From Pseudomonas sp. 31-12 (GTDB lineage Bacteria > Pseudomonadota > Gammaproteobacteria > Pseudomonadales > Pseudomonadaceae): 64,000 bases of DNA. Positions within the stretch are counted from its first letter, which is position 1; the number at the start of each line of letters is the position of its first letter. The notes beneath the pieces are model-generated. The model was not told the DNA's origin. It made no database searches and saw only the letters and a list, made by a program, of their open reading frames with translations. Below are positions 20,500-31,873 of the stretch, one piece after another. The stretch is taken from assembly GCF_003151075.1 (NCBI RefSeq), contig NZ_CP029482.1:3596001-3660000 (forward strand). The letters run 5' to 3'. The position numbers and the translations under genes were made by a program.

Positions 20500-21566
20500 A
20501 CGCTCTGGAACTCCACTCGATCTGCAAATGTTACGGTTCTCAGCGAGCGCTGGAGAACGTCAGCCTGTCGGTGCCCAAAGGTAGCCGAACAGTCATTGTC
20601 GGCCCCTCAGGTTCCGGCAAAACCACGTTGTTGCGGATGATCGCCGGCTTCGAATTTCCGGACACGGGCAGTATTTCGCTGGATGGCCAGACACTCGTCG
20701 ACGACACCCATGAAGTCCCGGCCCACCAGCGCCTGATTGGCTATGTTCCCCAGGACGGCGCCCTGTTCCCGCACATGACCGTGGCCGCCAATATCGGTTT
20801 CGGGTTGGCGACCAAGGGTGACGCCAAACACCAGCGAGTCGCCGAGCTCATGGACAGCGTGGCTCTCGATTCGAGCATGGGCAAACGTTGGCCCCATGAG
20901 CTTTCCGGCGGCCAGCAACAGCGTGTGGCACTGGCGCGGGCCCTGGCGCAGCAGCCGCGCTTGATGTTGCTGGATGAGCCGTTTTCGGCACTCGATACCG
21001 GCCTTCGCGGCGCCATGCGCAAAATGGTCGCACGGTTGCTGAGCGACGCCGGCGTCACCACCATTCTGGTGACCCATGACCAGAGCGAAGCGTTGTCGTT
21101 CGCCGATCAACTGGCGGTGATGCGCGACGGTCGGCTGGTGCAGTCGGGCCATCCGCTGGACCTTTACCGCTATCCGGACGATGAACAAACCGCGTTGTTT
21201 CTCGGCGACGCCGTGGTCATGCCCGCCCGGATCGAGGCCGGCTGGGCCCATTGCGATCTGGGCCGAATTCCGGTCAACAACCACCGCAACAACAAATCGG
21301 CGCAGATCATGCTGCGCCCCGAGCAGCTGCAATTGGTCAGCATCCAGCCCAGCCCGACCGAAGTCGCCGGGTGCCGCGCCGTGGTGACCGAGCGGGATTT
21401 CAGCGGCAACACCTGCACCCTGACCGTGGAGTTGCAGCCTACCGTTGCCGGCGACCCGCACGGTCGATCATTGATGGTGCGCGGTTCCGGCATGTACGCG
21501 CCACCCGCTGGCAGTGCGGTTCACGTCTCGACCATCGGCCATGCCCATGTGCTGAGCGAACCGTGA
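20496..21566 (+). CDS. Ferric iron ABC transporter ATPase (FbpC-like)
   Basis: The protein is 356 residues. Walker A is [11 protein letters not shown] (about 34-44), the Q loop is [15 protein letters not shown], the signature is [16 protein letters not shown], and Walker B is [12 protein letters not shown] with the switch His in [10 protein letters not shown]-terminal TOBE-like domain (about 240-350) is present. It powers import of Fe3+ through the permease encoded just upstream. It is the third and last gene of the operon; the opposite-strand integrase ends three bases beyond it. Confidence 0.93.
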   Translation: MNALELHSICKCYGSQRALENVSLSVPKGSRTVIVGPSGSGKTTLLRMIAGFEFPDTGSISLDGQTLVDDTHEVPAHQRLIGYVPQDGALFPHMTVAANIGFGLATKGDAKHQRVAELMDSVALDSSMGKRWPHELSGGQQQRVALARALAQQPRLMLLDEPFSALDTGLRGAMRKMVARLLSDAGVTTILVTHDQSEALSFADQLAVMRDGRLVQSGHPLDLYRYPDDEQTALFLGDAVVMPARIEAGWAHCDLGRIPVNNHRNNKSAQIMLRPEQLQLVSIQPSPTEVAGCRAVVTERDFSGNTCTLTVELQPTVAGDPHGRSLMVRGSGMYAPPAGSAVHVSTIGHAHVLSEP

Positions 21567-21569
21567 ACA

Positions 21570-22508
21570 TCAGAGATCGAAGCGATCCACCGCACGCCGC
21601 CGCTCGTTGTCGTCGCGCACGTCGTAGTTGGCCGTTGTCTGGATGTTGCTGTGATGAGCGAGTTTCTGCGCGATCGACAGGTCGTGTTCTTCGATCACCC
21701 GGGTAATGAACGAACGCCGAAAATCGTGGGGCATGATTTTCACCCCGACCTGCGCGCCGCGCTGACGGGCGATGTAATAGATCGCGTGCTTGGTGATGCG
21801 CTCGCGGGTGATGTGGCTGCCACGACGGATGCGGTTGAACAGAAACGGGTCGTCCACCTCGCCTTCCTTGAGGTGCGAACGGCGCAGTTCCAGCCAGGCC
21901 TGTAGTTTTTCAAAAGCCCAGGCCGGGGCGTATTTGATCAACTGTTTGTTGCCCTTGGCGGTGACCTGCAAGCTGCGCTCGCTGAAATCCACCTGTGACA
22001 GGTCCAGGTTCACCGACTCGGATTTACGCATCCCCGAGCCATACAAAATCCCGATGATCGCTGCGTCTCTCAACCCTTGAGGACGCGGGTCAGCGGCACA
22101 CACCGCCATCATTTCCTGAATCAGCGAGCGCCGCAGGTTGCGGCCCTGGGACAACCGAGTGCCGGCAATCCCCTTTACCGTACGCATTTTCAGCAGGTGT
22201 TCCTGGCTGATCAGGCTCATGCGCCACGCTTCGTTCATCACCCCGCGCACCGCGTTGACGTACAGCGAAGAGGTGTTCGGCGCGTACCCGTCTTCGCGCA
22301 ACGCCGCGACCAGCGCAATCACGTTGTCGGGCTGGAGTTGATGCCAGGGAATGTCCTCGACGTTCATGTCTTCGAACCCCAGACGGTCGGCCGCATCCTG
22401 CAAAACGTAACGCATGGTCAGCTGACTGGAGGGCGCCAGTCGGGCCAGGTAGACGGTCATTGGGTTGGTCTTTGAAGCAATAGGATCAGTATTAGCTAAG
22501 TCAATCAA
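21570..22508 (-). CDS. Site-specific tyrosine recombinase/integrase
   Basis: The protein is about 312 residues. The N-terminal SAM-like core-binding domain includes NPMTVYLARLAPSSQLTMRY. The catalytic domain has Arg I in GSGMRKSES, the HxxR box in MPHDFRRSF, the second His in KLAHHSN and the nucleophile Tyr in TANYDVRDD, so all active-site residues are present. The start is uncertain: TTG 22508 has AAGG before it, ATG 22460 would cut into the core-binding domain, and the open frame reaches TTG 22547. No att-like repeats, excisionase or cargo genes flank it. It may act on a chromosomal site as a stand-alone recombinase. Confidence 0.85.
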   Translation of the reverse strand: MIDLANTDPIASKTNPMTVYLARLAPSSQLTMRYVLQDAADRLGFEDMNVEDIPWHQLQPDNVIALVAALREDGYAPNTSSLYVNAVRGVMNEAWRMSLISQEHLLKMRTVKGIAGTRLSQGRNLRRSLIQEMMAVCAADPRPQGLRDAAIIGILYGSGMRKSESVNLDLSQVDFSERSLQVTAKGNKQLIKYAPAWAFEKLQAWLELRRSHLKEGEVDDPFLFNRIRRGSHITRERITKHAIYYIARQRGAQVGVKIMPHDFRRSFITRVIEEHDLSIAQKLAHHSNIQTTANYDVRDDNERRRAVDRFDL

Positions 22509-22862
22509 ACGAAACGGCCTTGAGTGGAAACAATTCAGTAAAGACAACTAAGGATTGAAACATTGTTCATATAAAGGGGGACACTTCTGTAGGACCATTC
22601 TTCTAAAAATCGCGATAAACGGCAGAAGCCTGAACAGCGGCTGTATGACTTTCAGATAAACGATTCGAAGACCGTTTTTTCATGTTCCTTTTACAAAATC
22701 GGGCATAACCTTCAATCAACCCGACGAACCCTTGTGGGGCGTCACGCTGCCGGTCGCGGTCCGGAAAGTCAATTGATGGCTTCCTGCTCCGTCAGCCAAA
22801 CCCTTGAAAACACGCATCTTTCGGCGATTTCGCTGAAGGGCGTCGTTCGCCCGGAGATTCTT
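22509..22862. other. AT-richer gap between integrase and arn operon
   Basis: These 354 bases should hold the arn promoter and the integrase promoter. I see two similar GATAAACG segments about 40 bases apart (22615 and 22654) and an AT-rich run CCGTTTTTTCATG near 22672. No convincing PhoP or PmrA direct repeat and no strong terminator was found. Confidence 0.5.
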
Positions 22863-24011
22863 ATGAATGAGGCGTTTCTGCCCTTCTCCCGCCCCACTAT
22901 CGGCGAAGAAGAAATCGCTGCTGTAGAGCAAGTACTGCGTTCCGGCTGGATCACTACCGGGCCGAAAACCCAGCAACTGGAAGAGCAATTCGCCCACTAT
23001 GTCGGCTGCCGTCATGCCGTTGCACTTTCTTCGGCTACAGGCGGCATGCACATCGCATTATTAGCCTTGGGCATCGGTGCGGGCGACGAAGTCATTACGC
23101 CGTCCCAGACATGGGTGTCTACCGCCAACATGATTTGCCTGCTGGGTGCCAAACCGGTGTTCGTCGACGTTGACCGCGACACGCTGATGAGCGACCTGGC
23201 CAGCATCGAAGCAGCCATAACACCGCGCACCCGGGCCATCATTCCGGTGCATTACGCCGGTGCCGCCTTCGACCTCGATCCGCTTTACGCCTTGGCCGAC
23301 AGACACGGCATCCCCGTCATCGAGGACGCCGCCCATGCGGCAGGCACCTTCTATAAAGGTCGGCATGTCGGCGCGCAAGGCACGGCGATCTTTTCGTTCC
23401 ACGCGATCAAGAACATGACCTGCGCCGAGGGCGCGATGTTCGTCAGCGACGATACCGCGCTAGCCAACCGGGTACGCATGCTCAAGTTTCATGGTCTGGG
23501 TGTGGATGCCTACGACCGGCTGACCCATGGCCGTAGACCTCAGGCACAGGTGATGGAACCGGGTTTCAAATACAACCTGGCCGACATCAATGCCGCCATT
23601 GCCCTGGTGCAGCTGGAACGTCTGGACGCGATCAACGCCAAGCGCACCGAGCTGGCGCGTGCCTACCTGCAACGCCTCGAAGGTTCACCGGTGCAACCGC
23701 TGGCCATTCCGACGTACCCGCAGCGGCACGCCTGGCACCTGTTCATCCTGCGCATCGATGCCGAGCGCTGCGGACTGGATCGCGATGCCTTCATGAAGTC
23801 CTTGCAGGAACAGAACATCGGCACCGGCATTCATTTCATCGCTACGCATCTGCACACCTGGTACCGCCAGCGTTTTCCTGACATTTACCTGCCCAACACT
23901 GAATGGAACTCGGCGCGCCTGTGCTCGATCCCGTTGTTCCCCGACATGACCACCGATGACGTCAATCGAGTCGTCGATGCCATTGAACACACCCTGGACG
24001 CCAGCCTGTGA
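22863..24011 (+). CDS. arnB: UDP-4-amino-4-deoxy-L-arabinose aminotransferase ArnB
   Basis: The protein is 382 residues, the usual ArnB size. It is a DegT/DnrJ/EryC1 PLP-dependent aminotransferase with the start [38 protein letters not shown] and the Schiff-base lysine in [13 protein letters not shown]. It transaminates UDP-4-keto-pentose with glutamate to form UDP-L-Ara4N. ATG 22863 has GGAG six bases upstream and matches the family start, so the longer frame from 22734 is not used. It opens the arnBCADTEF-ugd operon. Confidence 0.95.
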   Translation: MNEAFLPFSRPTIGEEEIAAVEQVLRSGWITTGPKTQQLEEQFAHYVGCRHAVALSSATGGMHIALLALGIGAGDEVITPSQTWVSTANMICLLGAKPVFVDVDRDTLMSDLASIEAAITPRTRAIIPVHYAGAAFDLDPLYALADRHGIPVIEDAAHAAGTFYKGRHVGAQGTAIFSFHAIKNMTCAEGAMFVSDDTALANRVRMLKFHGLGVDAYDRLTHGRRPQAQVMEPGFKYNLADINAAIALVQLERLDAINAKRTELARAYLQRLEGSPVQPLAIPTYPQRHAWHLFILRIDAERCGLDRDAFMKSLQEQNIGTGIHFIATHLHTWYRQRFPDIYLPNTEWNSARLCSIPLFPDMTTDDVNRVVDAIEHTLDASL

Positions 24012-25027
24012 AACCCTATCCGATCCGTTGCGTGTCGATCGTCATCCCGGTCTACAACGAACAAGACAGCCTGCCCGAATTACTGCGGCGCACCGAAGCG
24101 GCGTGCCAGCAGCTGCACCATGACTATGAAATCGTGCTGGTCGATGACGGCAGCCGCGACAACTCCGCGCAAATCCTCGAGGACGCAGCCAATCGCGAGT
24201 GCAGCCCGGTGGTGGCGGTCATTCTCAACCGCAATTACGGCCAGCACGCGGCAATCATGGCCGGGTTCGAGCAGTGCAAAGGCGATGTGGTAATCACCCT
24301 CGACGCCGACCTGCAAAACCCGCCGGAAGAAATCCCTCGCCTGGTGGCGCAGGCAGAGCTGGGCTATGACGTGGTCGCCACGGTGCGTAGCAACCGCCAG
24401 GATTCGGCGCTGCGCCGTTGGCCTTCAAAACTGATCAACCTCGCCGTGCAACGCTCCACCGGCGTCGCCATGAGTGATTACGGCTGCATGCTCCGCGCCT
24501 ACCGCCGCAGCATCGTCGACGCGATGCTCGCCTGCCGCGAACGCAGCACCTTCATCCCGATCCTGGCCAACAGTTTCGCCCGGCACACCACGGAAATCCT
24601 GGTGATGCACGCCGAGCGCGAACACGGCGAATCCAAGTACAGCCCCATGCGCCTGGTCAACCTGATGTTCGACTTGATCACCTGCATGACCACCACACCG
24701 CTGCGCCTGCTGAGCATCGTCGGTTTCGCCATGGCCGGATTGGGCGTGGCGTTCGCCACCGCGCTGATCATCCTGCGCCTGGTGTTCGGCGCCGAATGGG
24801 CCGGCGACGGCGCCTTCGTGTTGTTCGCCGTGCTGTTCGTGTTCACCGGCGGGCAATTCATCGGCATGGGCCTGTTGGGCGAATACCTGGGCCGCATGTA
24901 CAGCGACGTCCGCGCCCGCCCCCGGTTTTTCGTCGAGAAGGTCCTGCGTAGCCAACCCGCCCCCCCGGCGCCGGTTCTCACCTTTGACGGCCTCACTTCC
25001 ACTTCTTCCGATCAGGTTCTCTCATGA
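24008..25027 (+). CDS. arnC: Undecaprenyl-phosphate 4-deoxy-4-formamido-L-arabinose transferase ArnC
   Basis: The protein is 339 residues. The N-terminal GT2 domain shows [29 protein letters not shown] and the DXD-like [12 protein letters not shown]; two C-terminal membrane helices lie at about 235-300. It transfers the formylated aminoarabinose to undecaprenyl phosphate on the cytoplasmic face of the inner membrane. It overlaps both arnB and arnA by 4 bases, as expected in this operon. Confidence 0.95.
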   Translation: MKPYPIRCVSIVIPVYNEQDSLPELLRRTEAACQQLHHDYEIVLVDDGSRDNSAQILEDAANRECSPVVAVILNRNYGQHAAIMAGFEQCKGDVVITLDADLQNPPEEIPRLVAQAELGYDVVATVRSNRQDSALRRWPSKLINLAVQRSTGVAMSDYGCMLRAYRRSIVDAMLACRERSTFIPILANSFARHTTEILVMHAEREHGESKYSPMRLVNLMFDLITCMTTTPLRLLSIVGFAMAGLGVAFATALIILRLVFGAEWAGDGAFVLFAVLFVFTGGQFIGMGLLGEYLGRMYSDVRARPRFFVEKVLRSQPAPPAPVLTFDGLTSTSSDQVLS

Positions 25028-27030
25028 GCGCAAAAGCTGTTGTCTTCGCCTATCACGATATCGGCTGTGCCGGCATCGAAACCCTGCTCGACTCGGGCTT
25101 CGACATCGCTGCGGTGTTTACCCACGCCGATGATCCGAAGGAAAACGCCTTTTACGCCTCCGTTGCGCAGTTGTGCGCGCGCAAGGGCATCCCGATTCAC
25201 GCCCCGGAAGATGCCAATCACCCGCTGTGGATCGAGCGCATCAGCCAGCTCAATCCCGACTACCTGTTCTCGTTCTACTACCGCCACCTGCTGAGCGAAC
25301 CGCTGTTGGCCACGGCCCGCCAAGGCGCATTCAACCTGCACGGCTCGTTGCTGCCCCGCTACCGCGGTCGCGCGCCGGCCAATTGGGTGCTGGTCAACGG
25401 TGAAACCGAAACCGGCGTGACCCTGCACCGCATGGTTCAGCGTGCCGACGCCGGCGCGATCATCGCTCAGCAACGGTTGGCCATCGAGCGCAGCGACACG
25501 GCGCTGAGCCTGCACGGTAAATTGCGCGTGGCCGCCATCGACCTGCTGCGCGATGCCTTGCCGGCGTTGCTCGCGGGTCAAATCAGCGAAACCGCGCAGG
25601 ACGAATCCCAAGCCACGGTGTTCGGTCGTCGCACCGCGGCCGATGGCAAACTGGTCTGGCAAAAACCGGCCGAAGAACTGTTCAACCTCGTTCGCGCCGT
25701 CACCCAGCCTTACCCGGGCGCATTTTGCGCCGTGGGTGAGCACAAGCTGATTGTCTGGAGCGCAGAAGTCGCCAAGGGCAATGAAGGCCTGGCGCCGGGG
25801 CGGGTTATCAGCGTCAATCCGTTGCGCATTGCCTGTGGCGAAGACTCTTTGGTGATCAGCGCCGGCCAGCGCAACGACAACGGCTTTTACCTGAGCGGGC
25901 CGCAACTGGCCAACGAACTGGGGCTGGTCGAGGGTTCGGTGTTGCGTGGTGCCGAGTCTGGCCGCGCGCCGCGTCGCACTCGGGTGCTGATCCTTGGCGT
26001 CAACGGGTTCATCGGCAATCACTTGTCCGAGCGTCTGCTGCGTGACGACAAATACGAGGTGTACGGCCTCGACATCGGTTCCGATGCCATCGACCGCTTG
26101 CGCAGCCATCCGCGTTTTCACTTCGTCGAAGGCGATATCAGCATTCATTCCGAGTGGATCGAATACCACATCAAAAAGTGTGACGTGATCCTGCCGCTGG
26201 TGGCGATTGCCACGCCGATCGAATACACCCGCAACCCGCTGCGGGTGTTCGAACTGGACTTCGAGGAAAACCTGAAACTGGTGCGCTACTGCGTCAAATA
26301 CAACAAGCGCGTGATTTTCCCTTCCACCTCCGAAGTCTATGGCATGTGCCAGGACCAGAACTTCGACGAAGACAGCTCCAACCTCGTCGTCGGCCCGATC
26401 AACAAGCAGCGCTGGATCTATTCGATCTCCAAGCAATTGCTCGACCGGGTGATCTGGGCCTACGGCCAGAAAGGCCTCAACTTCACGCTGTTCCGGCCTT
26501 TCAACTGGATGGGCCCGCGTCTTGACCGTCTGGATTCGGCGCGGATCGGCAGCTCCCGGGCCATCACTCAATTGATCCTCAACCTGGTGGAAGGTACGCC
26601 GATTCGCCTGTTCGACGGTGGCGAGCAGAAACGCTGCTTTACTGACATCGCCGACGGCGTCGAAGCGCTGGCCCGGATCATCGACAACGAAAACGATGCC
26701 TGCAATGGTCAGATCATCAACATCGGCAACCCCGACAACGAGGCCAGCATCCGCCAGTTGGGCGAAGAGCTGTTGCGTCAGTTCGAAGCGCACCCGTTGC
26801 GTGGCAACTTCCCGCCGTTCGCCGGTTTCCGCGACGTGGAAAGCAAGGCTTTCTACGGCACCGGCTATCAGGACGTGTCCCATCGCAAACCGAGCATCGT
26901 CAACGCCAAGCGCCTGCTGGACTGGACGCCAACGGTGGAGATGAGCGAGACCATCGGCAACACGCTGGATTTCTTCTTGCGCGAGGCCATGTTCGAGCAA
27001 GCGGAGCGCTCTTCAAAAGAGGCATGCTGA
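25024..27030 (+). CDS. arnA: Bifunctional UDP-glucuronic acid decarboxylase / UDP-Ara4N formyltransferase ArnA
   Basis: The protein is 668 residues with both ArnA domains. The N-terminal formyltransferase (1-305) carries [19 protein letters not shown] with its catalytic Asn/His. The C-terminal SDR decarboxylase (about 315-660) has [19 protein letters not shown] for [13 protein letters not shown] and [11 protein letters not shown] with the Tyr/Lys pair. The decarboxylase oxidises and decarboxylates UDP-glucuronate; the other domain N-formylates UDP-L-Ara4N. No frame break or missing catalytic residue was seen. Confidence 0.96.
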   Translation: MSAKAVVFAYHDIGCAGIETLLDSGFDIAAVFTHADDPKENAFYASVAQLCARKGIPIHAPEDANHPLWIERISQLNPDYLFSFYYRHLLSEPLLATARQGAFNLHGSLLPRYRGRAPANWVLVNGETETGVTLHRMVQRADAGAIIAQQRLAIERSDTALSLHGKLRVAAIDLLRDALPALLAGQISETAQDESQATVFGRRTAADGKLVWQKPAEELFNLVRAVTQPYPGAFCAVGEHKLIVWSAEVAKGNEGLAPGRVISVNPLRIACGEDSLVISAGQRNDNGFYLSGPQLANELGLVEGSVLRGAESGRAPRRTRVLILGVNGFIGNHLSERLLRDDKYEVYGLDIGSDAIDRLRSHPRFHFVEGDISIHSEWIEYHIKKCDVILPLVAIATPIEYTRNPLRVFELDFEENLKLVRYCVKYNKRVIFPSTSEVYGMCQDQNFDEDSSNLVVGPINKQRWIYSISKQLLDRVIWAYGQKGLNFTLFRPFNWMGPRLDRLDSARIGSSRAITQLILNLVEGTPIRLFDGGEQKRCFTDIADGVEALARIIDNENDACNGQIINIGNPDNEASIRQLGEELLRQFEAHPLRGNFPPFAGFRDVESKAFYGTGYQDVSHRKPSIVNAKRLLDWTPTVEMSETIGNTLDFFLREAMFEQAERSSKEAC

Positions 27031-27914
27031 TGCAGGCAGGCCTTCGAATCGATGTCGACACTTACCGAGGCACCCGCGAGGGCGTGCCGCGGCTGCTGGA
27101 CATCCTCGATGAAGCGCAGGTCAAGGCGACGTTTTTCTTCAGCGTCGGGCCGGACAACATGGGGCGCCATCTGTGGCGCCTGATCCGCCCGCAATTCCTC
27201 TGGAAAATGCTCCGGTCCAACGCCGCCAGCCTGTATGGCTGGGACATCCTGCTGGCCGGCACCGCCTGGCCAGGCAAACCGATCGGCCGCGACCTCGGGC
27301 ACCTGATGCGTCAGGCCCGGGATGCCGGCCATGAAGTCGGCCTGCACGCCTGGGATCACCATGGCTGGCAAGCCAATGCCGGGCGCTGGAGCGACGCGCA
27401 ATTGATCGAACAGATCCGCCAGGGCGTGGACAGCCTCAGCGATATCCTCGGGCAAAAAATCGAGTGCTCGGCGTCTGCCGGCTGGCGCGCGGACGAGCGT
27501 GTGATCGAAGCCAAGCAAGCCTTCGGTTTTCGCTACAACAGCGATTGTCGTGGCCAATGCCTGTTCCGGCCGACGCTGGCTGGGGGTGGATTGGGAACGC
27601 CGCAGATTCCGGTGGACCTGCCGACCTTCGATGAAGTGGTGGGCCCGACCGTCGCAGCCAAGGACTTCAACAGTTTCACTCTCGATCGATTCACCCCCGA
27701 AAAACTCAACGTCTATACGGTTCATGCCGAAGTAGAAGGGATTCTGATGGCCAACGATTTCCGCCGACTGCTGGCCGATGCGCGCCTGCGTGGCATCGGC
27801 TTCAAACCTTTGGGCGATTTGCTGCCCGAAGCCCTCGACACCTTGCCAACAGGCCGTGTCGTGCGCGGCACGCTCGAAGGCCGGGAAGGCTGGCTGGGAG
27901 TGCAAGGCGTATGA
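27030..27914 (+). CDS. arnD: 4-deoxy-4-formamido-L-arabinose-phosphoundecaprenol deformylase ArnD
   Basis: The protein is 294 residues of the NodB-like deacetylase fold. It starts with [18 protein letters not shown], where the metal-site Asp residues lie, and has [11 protein letters not shown] with the metal-binding histidines. It removes the formyl group from the undecaprenyl-linked sugar on the membrane. ATG 27030 overlaps the arnA stop by one base and has AGAGG at suitable spacing; ATG 27024 is the alternative. It overlaps arnT by 4 bases. Confidence 0.94.
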   Translation: MQAGLRIDVDTYRGTREGVPRLLDILDEAQVKATFFFSVGPDNMGRHLWRLIRPQFLWKMLRSNAASLYGWDILLAGTAWPGKPIGRDLGHLMRQARDAGHEVGLHAWDHHGWQANAGRWSDAQLIEQIRQGVDSLSDILGQKIECSASAGWRADERVIEAKQAFGFRYNSDCRGQCLFRPTLAGGGLGTPQIPVDLPTFDEVVGPTVAAKDFNSFTLDRFTPEKLNVYTVHAEVEGILMANDFRRLLADARLRGIGFKPLGDLLPEALDTLPTGRVVRGTLEGREGWLGVQGV

Positions 27915-29560
27915 GTCAACGCTGGGCACTGCCGCTGCTGCTGGGGATTTTTCTGTTGGCGTATCTGCTGCCATTGAGCAGCCATGGCTTGTGGATCCCC
28001 GACGAAACCCGCTACGCGCAAATCAGCCAGGGCATGCTCCTGAGCGGCGACTGGGTGTCGTCGCATTTCATGAACGTGCGTTATTTCGAAAAACCGGCAG
28101 CCGGTTACTGGATGATCGCCGCCAGTCAGGCGCTATTTGGTCAGAACCTGTTTGGGGTGCGCTTTGCCTCGGCCCTAAGCACTGGCCTTAGCGTGATGCT
28201 GTGTTTCCTGATCGCCAGCCGACTGTGGAACGAACCGCGCAAGAGCTTTGCCTGCGCGCTGCTGTACATGAGTTTCACCGTCATTGCTGGTGCTGCGGGC
28301 TACGCCAACCTCGATCCGCAATTCACTTTTTGGGTCAATCTGAGCCTGGTCGCTTTGTGGTTTGCGCTGGACAGTGTCCGCCGTGGCCCGCGCCTGATCG
28401 GCTGGGCGGTGCTGGGACTGGCGTGCGGCATGGGTTTCCTGACCAAGGGTTTCCTGGCCTGGTTGCTGCCGGTGCTGATCGCCCTGCCCTTCATGATTTG
28501 GCAAAAACGCTGGCGTGAGCTGCTGGTCTACGGTTCGCTGGCGGTTGTCGTGGCTATCGCGGTGAGTCTGCCGTGGGCGCTGGCGGTTCACGCCCGGGAG
28601 CCCGATTACTGGCGGTTCTTCTTCTGGCACGAACACATCCGTCGCTTCGCTGGCGACGATGCCCAGCATGATGCGCCGTGGTGGTTTTATCTGCCGTTGC
28701 TGGTCGCCTTCAGTTTGCCGTGGGTGGGTTTATTGCCTCCCGCTTTGAAGCAGGCATGGCACACGCGCGCGCAGGCCCCCATCGGGTTCCTGTTGTTGTG
28801 GTTGCTGATGCCGCTGCTGTTTTTCAGCCTCAGCAACGGCAAGTTGCCGAGTTACATCCTGCCGTGCCTGCTGCCACTGGCGTTGTTGCTGGGCCACACG
28901 CTCGCCGACCGCTTGAAGCTGGAACAGGGCCGGGCCCTTGGGATCAACGGCTTGCTGAACCTGCTGTTGGGCCTGACCACCCTGTTCATCCTGATCTATC
29001 TGCAACTGCAAAAGCCGATTTACGACCATGAACTGCACAACCTCGTGCTGGTGTTCATCGGCCTGATCGGCTGGATCATGGCCAACCTGCTGCAAGCCTT
29101 CAGACCCCTGCAATGTTGGGCGGCGCCGGCGTTCGGCAGCCTGCTGCTGATCGGGCTGCTGCCCGCCGGGCTGCCCGATACGGTAGTGGCCAACAAGATG
29201 CCCGACCAATTCATCCGCGAACATGCCCGGGAACTCGGGCAGACCGACCGCCTGCTGAGCAACGATCTCGGCGCTGCGGCCGCCCTGGCCTGGCGCCTGA
29301 AACGCCCGGACGTGGCGTTGTACAACACGATAGGCGAACTGAAATATGGCCTTGCTTATCCTGACTCGGTGCAGCAGCGCGTCGATCCCGATCAGGTTCA
29401 GCAATGGATGCGCAACGCCCGGCAGAGCGGCTCGGTCGGCGTGGTGATGCGGGTCAAGGGTGAGGACGAGCTGCAAGAAATCGAACGCCTGCCCAAGGAT
29501 GGCAAACGCTATGAACAAGGCAATCTGGTGATTCTGATCTTTCCTCAGGGTGCGTCATGA
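27911..29560 (+). CDS. arnT: Lipid A 4-amino-4-deoxy-L-arabinose transferase ArnT
   Basis: The protein is 549 residues of GT83, with about twelve membrane helices and a C-terminal periplasmic domain. The first periplasmic loop contains [17 protein letters not shown], with the catalytic-type acidic DE, and the later [10 protein letters not shown] motif typical of ArnT. It moves L-Ara4N from undecaprenyl phosphate to lipid A phosphates in the periplasm, lowering negative charge and so binding of polymyxins and cationic peptides. It is coupled to arnD and arnE by 4-base overlaps. Confidence 0.95.
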   Translation: MSQRWALPLLLGIFLLAYLLPLSSHGLWIPDETRYAQISQGMLLSGDWVSSHFMNVRYFEKPAAGYWMIAASQALFGQNLFGVRFASALSTGLSVMLCFLIASRLWNEPRKSFACALLYMSFTVIAGAAGYANLDPQFTFWVNLSLVALWFALDSVRRGPRLIGWAVLGLACGMGFLTKGFLAWLLPVLIALPFMIWQKRWRELLVYGSLAVVVAIAVSLPWALAVHAREPDYWRFFFWHEHIRRFAGDDAQHDAPWWFYLPLLVAFSLPWVGLLPPALKQAWHTRAQAPIGFLLLWLLMPLLFFSLSNGKLPSYILPCLLPLALLLGHTLADRLKLEQGRALGINGLLNLLLGLTTLFILIYLQLQKPIYDHELHNLVLVFIGLIGWIMANLLQAFRPLQCWAAPAFGSLLLIGLLPAGLPDTVVANKMPDQFIREHARELGQTDRLLSNDLGAAAALAWRLKRPDVALYNTIGELKYGLAYPDSVQQRVDPDQVQQWMRNARQSGSVGVVMRVKGEDELQEIERLPKDGKRYEQGNLVILIFPQGAS

Positions 29561-29901
29561 GCCTGCTCCTGTTGTTGGCCGCGTGCCTGCTGACCTGCCT
29601 GGGCCAGATCGCCCAGAAGTTCGCCGTCGAGAGCTGGCGCGCGAAGCCGTCGGCCTGGGGCGAGAAACTGCGTTCGCCGTGGTTGTGGCTGGCACTCGCA
29701 GCGCTGGGTGCAGGCTTGCTGGTCTGGCTGCTGGTGTTGCAGCGCCTTGAAGTCGGCATTGCTTATCCGATGCTGAGCCTGAATTTCGTACTGATCACCC
29801 TGATCGCCCGCTTTGTCTTTCACGAGCCCATCGACCCCCAGCACTGGCTAGGCGTGGTGCTGGTGATTGGCGGCGTGATGCTGCTGGGGCAACACGCATG
29901 A
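29557..29901 (+). CDS. arnE: Ara4N-phosphoundecaprenol flippase subunit ArnE
   Basis: The protein is 114 residues of the EamA/SMR-like fold with four membrane helices and the typical end [14 protein letters not shown]. With ArnF it is thought to flip the undecaprenyl-linked aminoarabinose to the periplasmic side. [12 protein letters not shown] near residue 17 matches the family. It overlaps arnT and arnF by 4 bases each. Confidence 0.92.
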   Translation: MSLLLLLAACLLTCLGQIAQKFAVESWRAKPSAWGEKLRSPWLWLALAALGAGLLVWLLVLQRLEVGIAYPMLSLNFVLITLIARFVFHEPIDPQHWLGVVLVIGGVMLLGQHA

Positions 29902-30299
29902 GCCTGCGTCGCGGAATCACCTTCGCCATGGGCAGCGTACTGCTCGGCAGCGCGGCGCAGTTGGGCATGCGCTGGAGCATGACGCGCCTGCCATCGCCAG
30001 AACATTTACTGACTTCCAGCATCGATCCGACGGCAGTCGCCGTGGTGCTGGGCGCGATCCTGGCCTACGCCCTTTCAATGCTCTGCTGGCTGGCCGCCCT
30101 GCGCGATGTGCCGCTGGGCCGGGCCTATTCGCTGCTGAGCATCAGCTACGCGCTGGTGTATCTGCTGGCGGCCAGCCTGCCGCTGTTCAACGAAACGTTC
30201 AGCCTTTCAAAAAGCCTCGGGGTGGCCCTGGTCATGCTCGGGGTCATCACCATCAACACCCGTCCAGCTCGCGCGCCCGAACTCAGGAGTGGCTCATGA
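29898..30299 (+). CDS. arnF: Ara4N-phosphoundecaprenol flippase subunit ArnF
   Basis: The protein is 133 residues with four membrane helices, including [16 protein letters not shown] and a conserved [20 protein letters not shown] stretch typical of ArnF. It partners ArnE in the flippase. It overlaps both neighbours by 4 bases. The C-terminal tail after NTRPAR is short and polar. Confidence 0.92.
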   Translation: MSLRRGITFAMGSVLLGSAAQLGMRWSMTRLPSPEHLLTSSIDPTAVAVVLGAILAYALSMLCWLAALRDVPLGRAYSLLSISYALVYLLAASLPLFNETFSLSKSLGVALVMLGVITINTRPARAPELRSGS

Positions 30300-31675
30300 A
30301 AATCAGTGTATTTGGTAGCGGTTACGTTGGCCTGGTGCAAGCCGCCGTCCTGGCGGAAGTCGGCCACGACGTGGTCTGCATGGACATTGACGAGAAGAAA
30401 GTCGAGTTGCTGCAACAAGGCCACGTGAGCATCTTCGAACCGGGTCTGGCCAGTCTGGTGCGTGAAAGCCTGGAAGCCAGGCGGCTGCAGTTCACCACCG
30501 ACGAAAAACTCGCAGTGCAGCATGGTCAGGTGTTGTTTATCGCCGTCGGTACGCCGTCCCGGGACGATGGCTCGGCGGACCTGCGTTACGTGTTGTCAGT
30601 GGGTGAAGCGGTAGCGCGGCACCGTGAGCAGCCGGTGATTCTGGTGGAGAAATCCACGGTGCCGGTAGGCACGGGCGACACCTTGCGCGCGCATATCGAC
30701 AAGTGCCTGATCAAGGTCGGCCGCTTGCTGCAGTTCGATATCGTCTCCAACCCCGAGTTTCTGAAGGAAGGCTCGGCCGTGGCGGACTGCCGGCGCCCGG
30801 ACCGGATCGTCATTGGCTGCGAAAGTGATGAGGTGCGCGACGTGATGCGTGACCTCTACGCGCCGTTCAACCGCAACCACGACCGCATCATGTTCATGGA
30901 CCTGCGCAGCGCCGAGCTGACCAAGTACGCGGCCAACTGCATGCTGGCGACCAAGATCAGCTTCATCAACCAGATCGCCGAACTGGCCGAACACTTGGGT
31001 GCAGACATCGAATCGGTGCGCCTGGGTATCGGCGCCGACTCGCGCATCGGCTACCACTTCATCTACCCCGGCTGCGGTTATGGCGGCTCGTGTTTCCCCA
31101 AGGACATGCGCGCATTGATCCACAGCGCCGAAGAGGCGCACTGCTCCAGCGATCTGCTGCAAGCGGTGGAAGCGATCAACCAGCGGCAGAAGCACAAGCT
31201 GTTCGAGCGCATCAATGCGTTCTACCAGGGCGACTTGCGCGGCAAGACGTTCGCAGTTTGGGGGCTGGCCTTCAAACCCAACACCGACGACATGCGCGAT
31301 GCGCCGAGCCGGGTGCTGCTGGAATCGCTGTGGGCCGCCGGCGCCAGCGTGCGGGCGTTCGACCCGGAAGCCATGCAGGAAACCCAGCATCTGTATCCCG
31401 ACGAGTCGAAGCTGATGCTGATGGGCACGCCGGAATCGGTATTGGCCGGTGCCGACGCGTTGATCATTTGCACCGAATGGCAGCAGTTCAAGGCGCCGGA
31501 TTTCAACCTGATCCAGCAGCGCTTGAACGCGCCGGTGATCTTTGACGGACGCAATCTGTACGACGCTGAACGCCTGGCGCGCAATGGTTTTCTGTACTTC
31601 CCGATGGGGCGTGGGGAATCGCGCAAGTTGCCGATTCCGCATCAGCAATGGCCGGCGGCGCAGGTCGTCGCTTGA
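30296..31675 (+). CDS. ugd: UDP-glucose 6-dehydrogenase
   Basis: The protein is 459 residues. An N-terminal NAD fold ([20 protein letters not shown]) is followed by [13 protein letters not shown], the catalytic Cys in [14 protein letters not shown] (about residue 263) and the UDP-binding C-terminal domain with [18 protein letters not shown]. It oxidises UDP-glucose to UDP-glucuronate, the substrate of ArnA, so its place as the eighth gene of the arn operon makes the pathway self-contained. The start overlaps arnF by 4 bases. Confidence 0.95.
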   Translation: MKISVFGSGYVGLVQAAVLAEVGHDVVCMDIDEKKVELLQQGHVSIFEPGLASLVRESLEARRLQFTTDEKLAVQHGQVLFIAVGTPSRDDGSADLRYVLSVGEAVARHREQPVILVEKSTVPVGTGDTLRAHIDKCLIKVGRLLQFDIVSNPEFLKEGSAVADCRRPDRIVIGCESDEVRDVMRDLYAPFNRNHDRIMFMDLRSAELTKYAANCMLATKISFINQIAELAEHLGADIESVRLGIGADSRIGYHFIYPGCGYGGSCFPKDMRALIHSAEEAHCSSDLLQAVEAINQRQKHKLFERINAFYQGDLRGKTFAVWGLAFKPNTDDMRDAPSRVLLESLWAAGASVRAFDPEAMQETQHLYPDESKLMLMGTPESVLAGADALIICTEWQQFKAPDFNLIQQRLNAPVIFDGRNLYDAERLARNGFLYFPMGRGESRKLPIPHQQWPAAQVVA

Positions 31676-31701
31676 TTGCGTTGCCACAACCCCTGCAGCT
31701 G

Positions 31702-31826
31702 TTGTGGCGAGGGGGCTTGCCCCCGTTCGGCTGCGAAGCAGTCGTGAAACCTGCAAATGCGGTGTGACTGACGGAATGCTGGGGGCCGCTTCGCAGCCCA
31801 ACGGGGGCAAGCCCTCTCGCCACAGG
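31702..31826. repeat. REP palindromic pair (GTGGCGAGGGGGCTTGCCCCCG type)
   Basis: Arms TTGTGGCGAGGGGGCTTGCC at the left and the complementary GGGGCAAGCCCTCTCGCCAC at the right enclose smaller GCTGCGAAGCAG-like palindromes. It directly follows ugd and could mark the 3' end of the arn mRNA. Confidence 0.9.
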
Positions 31827-31873
31827 AGCGCCCGAACCACAAAGCAGGCTAGTCAGCTGCTACAGTGGCGCGC

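Noticed and set aside
22509..22862. PhoP or PmrA binding box for the arn operon
   Set aside because: Two GATAAACG segments are present, but their spacing of about 40 bases does not fit the direct repeats known for PhoP or PmrA boxes, so I do not claim a site.
21500..22900. Attachment sites for the integrase
   Set aside because: I looked for direct repeats flanking the gene and saw none of useful length; no tRNA gene is near.
25012..27000. A 662-codon open frame on - opposite arnA
   Set aside because: arnA on + has both complete enzyme domains; the antisense frame shows no recognisable domain and is an effect of codon bias.
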